Shown one piece after another: positions 9,155 through 20,219 of a DNA stretch of 64,000 bases. The DNA lies in the NCBI RefSeq assembly GCF_014204945.1, contig NZ_JACHMN010000001.1, positions 372,001 through 436,000 on the forward strand, given 5' to 3'. A program made the translations under genes and the position numbers. Numbering within the stretch: position 1 is the first letter of the stretch; the number at the start of each line of letters is the position of its first letter. The notes under the pieces were generated by a model, which was not told the DNA's origin, ran no database searches, and saw only the letters and a list, made by a program, of their open reading frames with translations. This stretch comes from Allocatelliglobosispora scoriae (GTDB taxonomy: Bacteria; Actinomycetota; Actinomycetes; Mycobacteriales; Micromonosporaceae).

Positions 9155-10399
9155 TTGAACCGGCATGATCACGCGGTGCTCCGCGACACCTACCTCGGCG
9201 TTCTGCGCCAACCCGGCTTCCGGCGGCTCCTGGCCGGCCTCGGTATCTCCTACCTCGGCGACGGCATGAGCGCCGTCGTCATCGCCTGGCTGGCCCTCAC
9301 CCTCGCCGCACCGGGCCAGGAGGGTGCGGTCACGGCCGCCGCGCTCGCCGCCTACTCGCTGCCCGCGGTGATCGGCGCCCTCACCCTCAGCCGGTGGCTC
9401 GGCGGGCTCCCGTCGCGGCGCCTGGTGATCGGCAACGCCCTGCTCAGGGCAACCATGCTGGGTACGGCGGCCGCGCTGCACCTCGCCGGTGAGCTGCGAC
9501 CGTGGAGCTACGTCGTCCTGCTCGCCCTGTCGTCGCTGCTCGCCGCCTGGGGACAGGCCGGGATCTACTCCCTCGTCGGTGCGCTCATCCCCGCCGAGGG
9601 ACGCCTCGCCGCCAACTCGCTGGTCAACACGGCCCTCAACACCGCCATCGTGCTCGGCCCGCCCGCCGCCGGACTGCTCGTCGCCGCCGTGAACCCCGGT
9701 GTCGCGCTCGCCCTGGACGCCGTGAGCTTCCTGGCGCTGGCCCTGGCGGTGCGTGGCATCACCGTCACCGCCGTCGAGCCGAGCACCGAGGACGGCCGCC
9801 GATCCGGCCTGCGGCTGCTGGTCCGGCGGCCCGAACTGCTCGCCCTGGCCCTCGTCACCGCCGGGTTCTGGTTCCTCTACGGCCCGGTGGAGGTGGCGCT
9901 GCCGATCCACATCGACGCGGGCGGTGGTTCGGCGCGGCTGCTGGGGGCGTACTGGGCCGCCTTCGGCATCGGCGCGATCGTGGGCGGGCTGCTCGGCGGT
10001 CTCCTGCGTACGCAGCGGACGTGGCCCTTCGTGATCGCCGTCGTCATCGCGTGGGGCGGGATCCTGCTGCCCTTCGGGTTCGGCGCGCCGACCGGGCTGA
10101 CGGTCGCGATGTTCGCCGTCGGCGGGCTCGTCTACGGGCCGTTCCCGGCGTTCATCACCACGGCGTTCCAGAACGCGACGCCGCCGGGGGAGCTGTCGAC
10201 GGTGCTCGCGGCGAAGGGCGCGCTGACCGGTCCGGCGACTCCGCTGGGGATGATCGCGGGCGGCGTCATGGTGACCGCGTGGGGTGGTTCGTGGACGCTG
10301 TTCGCCTCCGGCGCCGCGACGATCGCCCTGGCCCTGGCGGTCGCGGCCTGGCGGATGCTGCCGCTGCGTCGCCCGGCCCCGGAGACCCAGCCCGCCTGA
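9155..10399 (+). CDS. MFS exporter, probable siderophore export
   Basis: About 414 residues with roughly twelve hydrophobic segments. GISYLGDGMSAVVIAWLAL near the N-terminus resembles the MFS_3/EntS-like efflux group. It is divergent from the IucA/IucC operon, the usual place for an exporter such as SfaA or SbnD, so export of the newly made siderophore is the simplest role (inference). The start is uncertain: TTG 9155 or GTG 9176; the first transmembrane segment is intact either way. It ends 45 nt before inverted repeat A1, which separates it from a convergent permease gene. Confidence 0.8.
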   Translation: MNRHDHAVLRDTYLGVLRQPGFRRLLAGLGISYLGDGMSAVVIAWLALTLAAPGQEGAVTAAALAAYSLPAVIGALTLSRWLGGLPSRRLVIGNALLRATMLGTAAALHLAGELRPWSYVVLLALSSLLAAWGQAGIYSLVGALIPAEGRLAANSLVNTALNTAIVLGPPAAGLLVAAVNPGVALALDAVSFLALALAVRGITVTAVEPSTEDGRRSGLRLLVRRPELLALALVTAGFWFLYGPVEVALPIHIDAGGGSARLLGAYWAAFGIGAIVGGLLGGLLRTQRTWPFVIAVVIAWGGILLPFGFGAPTGLTVAMFAVGGLVYGPFPAFITTAFQNATPPGELSTVLAAKGALTGPATPLGMIAGGVMVTAWGGSWTLFASGAATIALALAVAAWRMLPLRRPAPETQPA

Positions 10400-10443
10400 G
10401 CGGCCGAGCCCCACCGCGGCCGTCTGGCCGGGCCGACCCCAAG

Positions 10444-10520
10444 CAAGATCGCCGCAACTCTTCAAGAGTTGGCCCTACAAACCCGTTAGGGCCAACTTTT
10501 GAAGAGTTGCGGCGATCTTG
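10444..10520. repeat. Inverted repeat A1 (family A intergenic hairpin)
   Basis: 34-bp arms with one mismatch flank a 9-nt loop (CAAACCCGT). Each arm contains the near-palindromic core AACTCTTCAAGAGTT. The element sits between convergent genes and ends 1 nt before the stop codon of the TauE/SafE gene, so it probably terminates both transcripts. It is closely related to A5 (47815-47894). Confidence 0.9.
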
Positions 10521-10521
10521 G

Positions 10522-11298
10522 TCAGGAGTGCCACTGGTCCCAGGAGAGGCGGGCGACGAGCGCGAGCACGACGACGAGCAGGACGATGCGGACGAAGCCG
10601 GCGCCGCGTTTGAGGGCCATCCGGGCGCCGAACTGGGCGCCGACGATGTTGCAGCAGGCGAGGATGGCGCCGAGGGTCCAGTTGACGTGGCCGAGCAGGC
10701 CGAAGACGACGAGCGCGCCGAAGTTCGTACCGACGTTGATGAGCTTCGCCATCGCCGAGCCGCGCAGGAAGTCGGCGCCGATGATGGCGGTGAAGCCGAG
10801 GACGAGGAAGGTGCCGGTGCCGGGGCCGATGGCGCCGTCGTAGAAGGCGATGACGCCGCCGCCGAGCGCGATCATGACCGCCATCCGGGTGGTGGTGCGT
10901 TTGGCGGGGTCGCCGGTGAGTCCCATGCTGGGGCGGAAGGTGAGGAAGAGGGCGACGGCGGCGAGGACGCCGAGGATGACGGGCCGGTAGGCGGAGGGTG
11001 GTACGGATCCGGCGACGAGGGCTCCGGCGCCGGCGAAGACGACGGCGAGGCCTGCGGCGGGTCCGGCGACGGGCCAGTCGATGGGGGTACGCCGGGCGTA
11101 GGTGATCGCGGCCGAGGTGGTGCCGGCGATGGCGGTCAGCTTGTTGGTGCCGAGGATGGTGGGCAGGGGTAGCCCGGAGCTGAGCAGCATGGTGGGCAGG
11201 AGCAGGAGTCCGCCGCCGCCGACGACGGCGTCGACCCAGCCTGCTCCGGTGGCGGCGACCATGAGGATGGCCAGGCCGGTGCCGTCGATGAACTCCAC
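10522..11298 (-). CDS. TauE/SafE family membrane permease
   Basis: 258 residues, about eight hydrophobic helices. The N-terminal GAGWVDAVVGGGGLLLLP and the second-half repeat GAIGPGTGTFLVLGFTAIIGADFLRGSAMAKLIN-like region are typical of the TauE/SafE (formerly DUF81) family, which moves sulfonates, sulfoacetate or other organic anions across the membrane. GTG start at 11298. A 36-codon membrane ORF ends 6 nt upstream and is probably cotranscribed. No sulfur-assimilation genes are adjacent, so the substrate is open. Confidence 0.85.
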   Translation of the reverse strand: MEFIDGTGLAILMVAATGAGWVDAVVGGGGLLLLPTMLLSSGLPLPTILGTNKLTAIAGTTSAAITYARRTPIDWPVAGPAAGLAVVFAGAGALVAGSVPPSAYRPVILGVLAAVALFLTFRPSMGLTGDPAKRTTTRMAVMIALGGGVIAFYDGAIGPGTGTFLVLGFTAIIGADFLRGSAMAKLINVGTNFGALVVFGLLGHVNWTLGAILACCNIVGAQFGARMALKRGAGFVRIVLLVVVLALVARLSWDQWHS

Positions 11299-11304
11299 GA
11301 AGGG

Positions 11305-11415
11305 TCAGCGGCTGCCCGGACCGTTGCCCCGGCTGTTGCGCTGTCTCGCGAAGTAGGCGCCGGCGGCGCCGACGGCGATGAAGAAGAGCGCGAAGCAGAC
11401 GAGGGTCTTGAACAT
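11305..11415 (-). CDS. Small single-pass membrane protein
   Basis: A 36-codon ORF starts with MFKTLVCFALFFIAVGAAGA, one hydrophobic helix, and ends in a basic tail (FARQRNSRGNGPGSR). It stops 6 nt before the GTG of the TauE/SafE gene and is in the same direction, suggesting an operon. Family not recognised; a transporter accessory peptide is one possibility. Confidence 0.55.
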   Translation of the reverse strand: MFKTLVCFALFFIAVGAAGAYFARQRNSRGNGPGSR

Positions 11416-11457
11416 GACGGCCAGCGTAGCTCCCGTCGCCGTCTGCTCTCCGAGCCT

Positions 11458-11584
11458 CCTCCCTGAATTTTAATGCTGGACACGCCGGGGATCCTGCAAT
11501 AAAAGTCAGGATCGATTCGCGTGGAATCGATCCTGACTTTTATTGCTATTGGTGCGGCGTGTCCAGCATTAAAATTCAGGGAGG
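11458..11584. repeat. Inverted repeat F, 127-bp two-tier hairpin
   Basis: Outer arms of 30 bp (11458-11487 and 11555-11584) and inner arms of 23 bp (11496-11518 and 11524-11546) are perfect complements. They are separated by matching 8-nt internal loops, with a 5-nt apex. The structure begins exactly at the stop codon of the Spo0M-like gene. It contains A/T-rich tracts (AATTTTAATG, AATAAAAG) unusual for this genome. Probable terminator; a small transposon-like origin is possible. Confidence 0.9.
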
Positions 11585-12775
11585 TTAGAAGTCGCCGCCG
11601 AAATCCCCGCCGCCGAAGTCGCCGCCGCCGAAGTCGCCGCCGCCGAAGTCGCCGCCGCCGAAATCTCCCGCGCCGAAGTCTTCGGCTCCGCTGGCGTAGT
11701 CGCCGCCGCCGTAGTCGCCGCCGCCGTAGTCGCCGCCGCTGTCGGCGCCGCCCATCTCGGTGTATCCGCCGTCTCCGCCGTCGGCGAAGTTGCTGGCGTC
11801 GGCGCCGTCGGGGGAGAAGGCGTCGCCGATCATGTCGCCGATGACCATGCCGCCGAGGAAGCCGAGTGCTGCGCCGCCGACGCCGGCTGCTACTGCTCCG
11901 CCGACTCCCATGCCGGGTTTGCGGTGGTAGGCGTAGGGCTGCTGGTGGCCGCCGTAGCCGGGGCGCCCGTACTGCTGCTGGCCGTAGCCTTGCTGGCCGC
12001 CCATGAATCCGCCCTGGTTGGGGGCGGGTTGGGGCTTGCTGAAGGCTTGCCGGAGCCAGGAGTCGACGATCTCGACCCAGTCGGTGCGCTCGGCGTCGGC
12101 GTGGGCGACGCTGTGGCGGTCGCCGCTGGTGCGGCCGGTCTCGACGGTGACGTGGAGGGCCTGGCCGTCGGCGGCGAAGGTGAAGCTGATCTGGGGGATC
12201 TGCGGGGTGGGGCGGCCTTCGAAGGGCGGGAGGAACACGACGCGCTGCACGTAGGGGACGGGTACGCCGACGTGGCCGCCGGGGCGCAGGTCGGTGCGGA
12301 TGTAGCGGCAGCCGATGGTGCCGAGCGCGTCGAGGATCTGCTGCTGGGCGCGCATGGGTTCGACGACGACGGGGTCGAGGTCGGTCTTGTCGGAGGATTT
12401 CGCGACGGAGAGTTCGGTACGCAGGCCCATGGTCATGCCGGGCAGCAGGTTGCCGTAGACGGCGTTGAAGGGTGTCGTCGGGGGCAGTTCGATGCTGAAC
12501 GGGATGGCGTGGGTGCTGTCGGAGGCGAGGGGGAACCGGCCGGCGACGGGTACGCGCAGGAGTTCGACGCCGCCGCCGGAGTGGAAGCCGCCGGCGACGT
12601 TGGCCTGCACGGAGAGGATCAGGGTGACGTATTCGATCTCGACGTCGCGGCCGCCGCCGCGGACGTGGACGTTTCCGGTGAGCCTGCCCGCGGGCTGGGT
12701 GGACGGCGAGGTGAGGACGGTGTCGACGGTGGGTCCGCCGATGCCGAGACTTCCCAGCAGCTTCTTGAAGACCAT
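11585..12775 (-). CDS. Spo0M-like sporulation-control family protein with Gly-Asp-Phe tail
   Basis: 396 residues from ATG 12775 (MVFKKLLGSLGIGGPTVDT). The first 230 residues match the arrestin-like Spo0M family, cytoplasmic beta-sandwich proteins linked to sporulation or cell-surface control. A proline/glutamine/tyrosine-rich linker follows, then a glycine-rich hydrophobic patch near VGGAVAAGVGGAALGFLGG. The tail is about 60 residues of GGGDF/GGGDY repeats encoded by near-exact 15-nt units. An upstream ATG at 12811 adds 12 residues without family similarity. The tail could mediate clustering or adhesion (inference). It ends directly in hairpin F. Confidence 0.8.
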   Translation of the reverse strand: MVFKKLLGSLGIGGPTVDTVLTSPSTQPAGRLTGNVHVRGGGRDVEIEYVTLILSVQANVAGGFHSGGGVELLRVPVAGRFPLASDSTHAIPFSIELPPTTPFNAVYGNLLPGMTMGLRTELSVAKSSDKTDLDPVVVEPMRAQQQILDALGTIGCRYIRTDLRPGGHVGVPVPYVQRVVFLPPFEGRPTPQIPQISFTFAADGQALHVTVETGRTSGDRHSVAHADAERTDWVEIVDSWLRQAFSKPQPAPNQGGFMGGQQGYGQQQYGRPGYGGHQQPYAYHRKPGMGVGGAVAAGVGGAALGFLGGMVIGDMIGDAFSPDGADASNFADGGDGGYTEMGGADSGGDYGGGDYGGGDYASGAEDFGAGDFGGGDFGGGDFGGGDFGGGDFGGDF

Positions 12776-12850
12776 GTGGTCATGATGACCGAAGTGGTCA
12801 AGATCGCCCACTCACGGCGCCGTGTTGACAGCCAAGACTCAGGAAATTCA

Positions 12851-12889
12851 CATGATCGGCGCAACTCTTGAAGAGTTGCGCCGATCATG
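12851..12889. repeat. Inverted repeat A2 (short family A element)
   Basis: A 39-bp near-perfect palindrome built around AACTCTTGAAGAGTT with GATCGGCG ends. It lies between the start of the Spo0M-like gene and the end of the DoxX gene, both on the minus strand, so it can serve as the DoxX terminator. Confidence 0.8.
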
Positions 12890-12922
12890 TCGAGCGGGGT
12901 CGGTGCGAGGGCCGGTGGGGGT

Positions 12923-13279
12923 TCAGAAGCGGCCGATGGCGACGAAGAGGGACAGGGCGAGCAGGACGATGTTGACGACGATGCCCTGGTATTCCTTCTT
13001 GCGGGCGTGGTAGGCGGCGGCGAGGACCATGGTGAGGGCGAGGCCGCTGGCGGCGAGCGGGGTGAGGATGGGGGCGATGTCGAGGGCCCAGGGGAGGATG
13101 AGGCCGATGCCGCCGAGGAGTTCGGCGATGCCGACGAATTTGACGGTGGCGGCGGAGAAGTCGTTGACCCAGGGGAGTTTGGGGGCGAGCTTCTCTTTGG
13201 GGGAGGTGGCTTTCATGGCGCCGGCGGCGATGAAGGCGACGGCGAGCAGGATCTGGACGATCCAGAGGGCGATGTTCAC
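12923..13279 (-). CDS. DoxX family membrane protein
   Basis: 118 residues from the GTG at 13279, preceded by GAGAGG; an upstream ATG at 13339 would run through the operator. It has four hydrophobic helices with AFIAAGAMKATSPKEKL and FVGIAELLGGIGLILP, the DoxX/DoxD-like signature. Relatives are inner-membrane proteins linked to redox stress and quinone or thiosulfate chemistry. It is divergent from a TetR regulator with a palindrome between the two starts, so repression by that neighbour is likely. Confidence 0.85.
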   Translation of the reverse strand: MNIALWIVQILLAVAFIAAGAMKATSPKEKLAPKLPWVNDFSAATVKFVGIAELLGGIGLILPWALDIAPILTPLAASGLALTMVLAAAYHARKKEYQGIVVNIVLLALSLFVAIGRF

Positions 13280-13337
13280 GGGGTTGCCTCTCGGGGTAAG
13301 TGAAGGGTTGGCTCCGGTTCGGGGGTACGGTAGCACC

Positions 13338-13359
13338 AACTGGAGGGGTCCCTCCAGTT
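13338..13359. promoter_or_regulatory. TetR-type operator between doxX-like and tetR genes
   Basis: AACTGGAGGG and CCCTCCAGTT form a perfect 10-bp inverted repeat with a 2-bp spacer. The palindrome lies where the TetR gene's -35 would be; its likely -10 TAGGCT (13370-13375) is only 7 bp from the ATG, suggesting a leaderless transcript. Autoregulation and DoxX repression by the adjacent regulator are inferred. Confidence 0.7.
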
Positions 13360-13381
13360 ATTCCGGCGTTAGGCTGAACCC

Positions 13382-14023
13382 ATGACCCCCAGTGCCGACG
13401 ACGCGGTGACCCTGCGCGCCGACGCGGAGCGCAATCGCGCCAAGCTGCTGTGCGCGGCGCGGTCGGTCTTCGCCGAGCAGGGCCTGGAGGCGCCGCTGGA
13501 GGAGATCGCGCGCCGGGCGGGGGTGGGTATCGCCACGCTCTACCGCCGGTTCCCGACGAGGGAGTCGCTGGTGGTGGCGACGTCGATCGAGCGGATGGCG
13601 GGCTACGCGGAGGCGGCCCGGGAGGCGTTGGCGCTGCCGTCGGCGTGGGAGGGTTTCGCGTCCTACCTGCGGCGGTGGTGTGAGCTGCAGGTGGCTGATC
13701 GGGGTCTGGCGGATGTGATGACGCTGCGGTTCCCGGAGGACCGGGAGTTCGAGGCGCGGCGGACCGAGGCGCAGGCGGGGTTCTGGGCGCTGATCGAGCG
13801 GGCGCAGGCGGAGGGGACGCTGCGGGCGGATTTCGTACCCGAGGACTTCATCATGATCATGATGGCGAACACGGGGATCATCCACTCCGGTGGCGATGCG
13901 GCACCGCAGCTGTCGGCGCGGCTGCTGGGCTACCTGCTGCAGAGCTTCCGGGCGGGTGCGGCGAGCGGTCCGCTGCCGCCGCCGGTGCGCCCGGACGAGA
14001 TGAACGCCGCGATGTGCCGCTGA
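13382..14023 (+). CDS. TetR family transcriptional regulator
   Basis: 213 residues. The N-terminal HTH (NRAKLLCAARSVFAEQG, then VGIATLYRRFPTRESL) is a clear TetR_N domain. The C-terminal ligand-binding helices run from about residue 75 and contain an unusual methionine-rich stretch, FIMIMMANTGI. The gene is divergent from the DoxX protein and shares the palindrome at 13338-13359. The likely inducer is a small hydrophobic molecule, as for most of the family. It converges on the flavin monooxygenase gene 28 bp downstream, which is therefore unlikely to be in its operon. Confidence 0.9.
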   Translation: MTPSADDAVTLRADAERNRAKLLCAARSVFAEQGLEAPLEEIARRAGVGIATLYRRFPTRESLVVATSIERMAGYAEAAREALALPSAWEGFASYLRRWCELQVADRGLADVMTLRFPEDREFEARRTEAQAGFWALIERAQAEGTLRADFVPEDFIMIMMANTGIIHSGGDAAPQLSARLLGYLLQSFRAGAASGPLPPPVRPDEMNAAMCR

Positions 14024-14051
14024 GCCGGCGTCCCGGTTCAGCGGCGGGGGC

Positions 14052-15548
<1,497 letters not shown>

Positions 15549-15553
15549 CTACG

Positions 15554-15607
15554 TCAGTCGCCCGCCCGTGACGGCAGGGGGAGCACCCAGGTCGGTGCAG
15601 CGTTCAT
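15554..15607 (-). CDS. 17-residue ORF between the two monooxygenases, possible leader peptide
   Basis: MNAAPTWVLPLPSRAGD is preceded by the strong ribosome site GAGGAGGTGAG, better than that of either large neighbour. It starts 41 nt after the Rox stop and ends 53 nt before the paralogue start. The size and place suit a translated leader that tunes the downstream gene, but no homologue is known to me. It could also be a remnant. Confidence 0.45.
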   Translation of the reverse strand: MNAAPTWVLPLPSRAGD

Positions 15608-15647
15608 GGGTCTCACCTCCTCGGGCGGTGTCACGGTCGCCTGCACG

Positions 15648-18164
<2,517 letters not shown>

Positions 18165-18168
<4 letters not shown>

Positions 18169-18695
18169 GGGCGCGGGGCGGCGTTGGCGAGGCGGATGCC
18201 GCTGAACCCGACGGTACTGGCGGTGACCCGGTCCCAGAACGGCCACACGTTGTCGAGCAGGCGCAGCTCGATCCCGGCGGCACGGTGCAGTTCGAGCAGG
18301 TCCCCGACGGGCTCCGGCGGGCCGAGGGGGCGCACGGGTACGCGGGCGGCGTGGGCGTGCGGGACGGGGTCGCCGATCGGGGCGAACGGGGCCGCGGGCA
18401 GGCGGTAGGCGTAGAGGCGCACCGACTGCAGCCGCGGCAGCCAGGTGTACTCGACGGCGTGGACGCGATCGGCCGCGCCGAGGATCCGGTCGGCGTCGGC
18501 GGCGGTCGTCTGCGGCTCCCGCCAGGCCATGGCGCGGGGGCACCGGCGGGGGAACCAGTAGTCGGGGCTGCGCGGTGCGTCGACGGCCCAGACCAGCGCG
18601 TCGGGCTGCCGGGCGGTGGCGGCGACGTGCGGGGTGAAGACGGTGATCGTCGGGTCCTCCGAGAAGTGGAGCACCTCACCCGGACCTGGTCTCAT
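18165..18695 (-). CDS. Conserved hypothetical protein (DUF6886-like)
   Basis: 176 residues. It starts MRPGPGEVLHFSEDPTITVF and contains conserved-looking segments VWAVDAPRSPDYWFPRRCPRA and EYTWLPRLQSVRLYAYRLP. I associate these with the DUF6886 family found across bacteria, function unknown, soluble by composition. It is cotranslated with the tyrosine recombinase through an ATGA overlap, which is the only functional hint. The start at ATG 18695 is preferred; an in-frame extension continues upstream but enters the methyltransferase gene. Confidence 0.65.
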
Positions 18696-18715
18696 CAGGA
18701 CACTGTAACCGCGGG

Positions 18716-19507
18716 TCACAGGTCCGGTTTGACCGCCACGACGTGGAACAGGCGGGCGGTGAGCTTGTAGGGCAGCCGGTCGGCCAGCGCCAGCTCCAGG
18801 CTCTCCAGCTCGGCGTAGAAACTCGCGTCGTATTTGCGGTCGTCGTCGGCCATGTAGTCGCACACCGACCGGATGCCGTAGTGGCCGAGCACCGACGCAC
18901 CGAGGTCGCGCAGCTGGTCGATGGTCTCCTCGGCCGTGCGCGGGGTGAGTTTCGCACCGAAGGTCTTCGTCGTGCGTACCCCCGTGAGGACGGCCTCGAG
19001 CGCCGCGGCCGGGTCCTGGTCGCGGACCGCGATGCGCAGCACGTCGGAGTGGGCGTTGACGGCGATCACGGAGAGCAGCCCGCCGGGGCGCAGCGCCGTC
19101 AGGCACGTGTCGAGGGTCGCGGCGACGTTCTCGACGTAGGGCAGCAGGTTGTGGCACAGGACCAGGTCGAAGTCGCCGGCCTCGACGTGGTCGCCGAGCT
19201 TGGCGATGTCGGCCTCGATGATCGTGACCCGGTCCGCGACACCGGCCTTGAGGGCCAGGTCGCGGGCGCCGCGCAGCATCTGCCCCGAGTAGTCGACCAG
19301 GGTGACCCGGTGCCCGGCGGTGGCGAGCCGGACCGCTTCGACACCGTTGCCGCCGGCGGCGTCGAGGACCCGCATCGGCTGGTCGTCGAGGTGGCGGCGC
19401 AGGTTGGCGTCGGCGAGGGTGTAGCGCAGCCGGCCCCACGGCGCGTCCTGCCACTGGCGGAACGAGGCCACCGCGTCGTCGAAGGTACCGCTCGTCACGT
19501 ATGCCAT
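18716..19507 (-). CDS. Class I SAM-dependent methyltransferase
   Basis: 263 residues, cytoplasmic. The SAM-binding motif I is VLDAAGGNGVEAVRLA (about 47-62), followed by VTLVDYSGQML (motif II) and IIEADIAKLGDHV. The C-terminal part DYMADDDRKYDASFYAELESLELALADRLPYKLTARLFH resembles a SmtA/CmoM-like group. The substrate is unknown. It is on the same strand as, but 20 bp away from, the DUF6886-like gene; a weak operon is possible. Confidence 0.82.
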   Translation of the reverse strand: MAYVTSGTFDDAVASFRQWQDAPWGRLRYTLADANLRRHLDDQPMRVLDAAGGNGVEAVRLATAGHRVTLVDYSGQMLRGARDLALKAGVADRVTIIEADIAKLGDHVEAGDFDLVLCHNLLPYVENVAATLDTCLTALRPGGLLSVIAVNAHSDVLRIAVRDQDPAAALEAVLTGVRTTKTFGAKLTPRTAEETIDQLRDLGASVLGHYGIRSVCDYMADDDRKYDASFYAELESLELALADRLPYKLTARLFHVVAVKPDL

Positions 19508-19566
19508 ACGGTGACGCTAATCGCCGAAGATCAGGCGAACAACCCCGCCACGCGTCGATCCGGAGA

Positions 19567-20208
19567 TCAGCCGAGTTCGCCGGTGCGGTGGTGGCGGCGG
19601 CACAGCACCTGGTAGCGGACCTCGGCGGGGTCGTGGTGCGGGGAGTCGGTGTCGCCGATGACGACCTGGGCGCCCTCGCGGGCCACGGCGCCGTCGACGA
19701 CGCGGGCGTTGAGCTGGCCGGTGCGGCCGCACCAGCACAGCACCTCGACCTGCAGCCGGTGGACCTCGTCGGCGAGCTCGAACAGGCGCCGCGCGGCCGG
19801 GAACAGGTAGGACCTGAAGTCGGTGGCGAGGCCGAAGGCGTAGACGTCGACGTGGTGGGTGTCGACGAGGTCGGCGAGCTGCTCGACCTGGTCCTCGGTG
19901 TAGAAGCAGGCCTCGTCGCAGATCAGGTAGTCGACGGTGCCGCCCTGGTCACGGCGGTCCGTGACCAGGGCGGTGAGGTCCAGGTCGTCGGTGACCTCGA
20001 TCGCGTCGTGGGTGAGGCCGATGCGGGTGGTGACCTTCGGCCCCATCGAGCGGTCGTTGCGGGTCAGGACGATGCCCTTGCGGCCCTGGCGGGCGTGGTT
20101 GTGGTCCATCTGCAGCGCCAGGGTCGACTTGCCGCAGTCCATCGGGCCCCAGAAGAACTTGAGCGTGGCAGGGGGGCAGGTCCGGGGTTCGCGGTAAGCA
20201 TCAGGCAC
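19567..20208 (-). CDS. tdk: Thymidine kinase
   Basis: 213 residues. The Walker A loop is GPMDCGKST (21-29), a cysteine form of the usual GxMxSGKS. The Walker B/catalytic motif is CDEACFY with E99. The lasso region has GLATDFRSYLF, and the zinc cysteines are in CWCGRTGQ and LCRRHH, fitting type II (tetrameric) thymidine kinase. It phosphorylates thymidine with ATP for DNA-precursor salvage. The GTG/ATG start region lies within 12 bp of the downstream transporter stop. Confidence 0.92.
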   Translation of the reverse strand: MPDAYREPRTCPPATLKFFWGPMDCGKSTLALQMDHNHARQGRKGIVLTRNDRSMGPKVTTRIGLTHDAIEVTDDLDLTALVTDRRDQGGTVDYLICDEACFYTEDQVEQLADLVDTHHVDVYAFGLATDFRSYLFPAARRLFELADEVHRLQVEVLCWCGRTGQLNARVVDGAVAREGAQVVIGDTDSPHHDPAEVRYQVLCRRHHRTGELG

Positions 20209-20219
20209 GACGGGGGAGC

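Noticed and set aside
8952-9158. Possible 68-codon gene between the siderophore operon and exporter
   Set aside because: It runs through the 13-bp hairpin, has no ribosome site and no recognisable domain.
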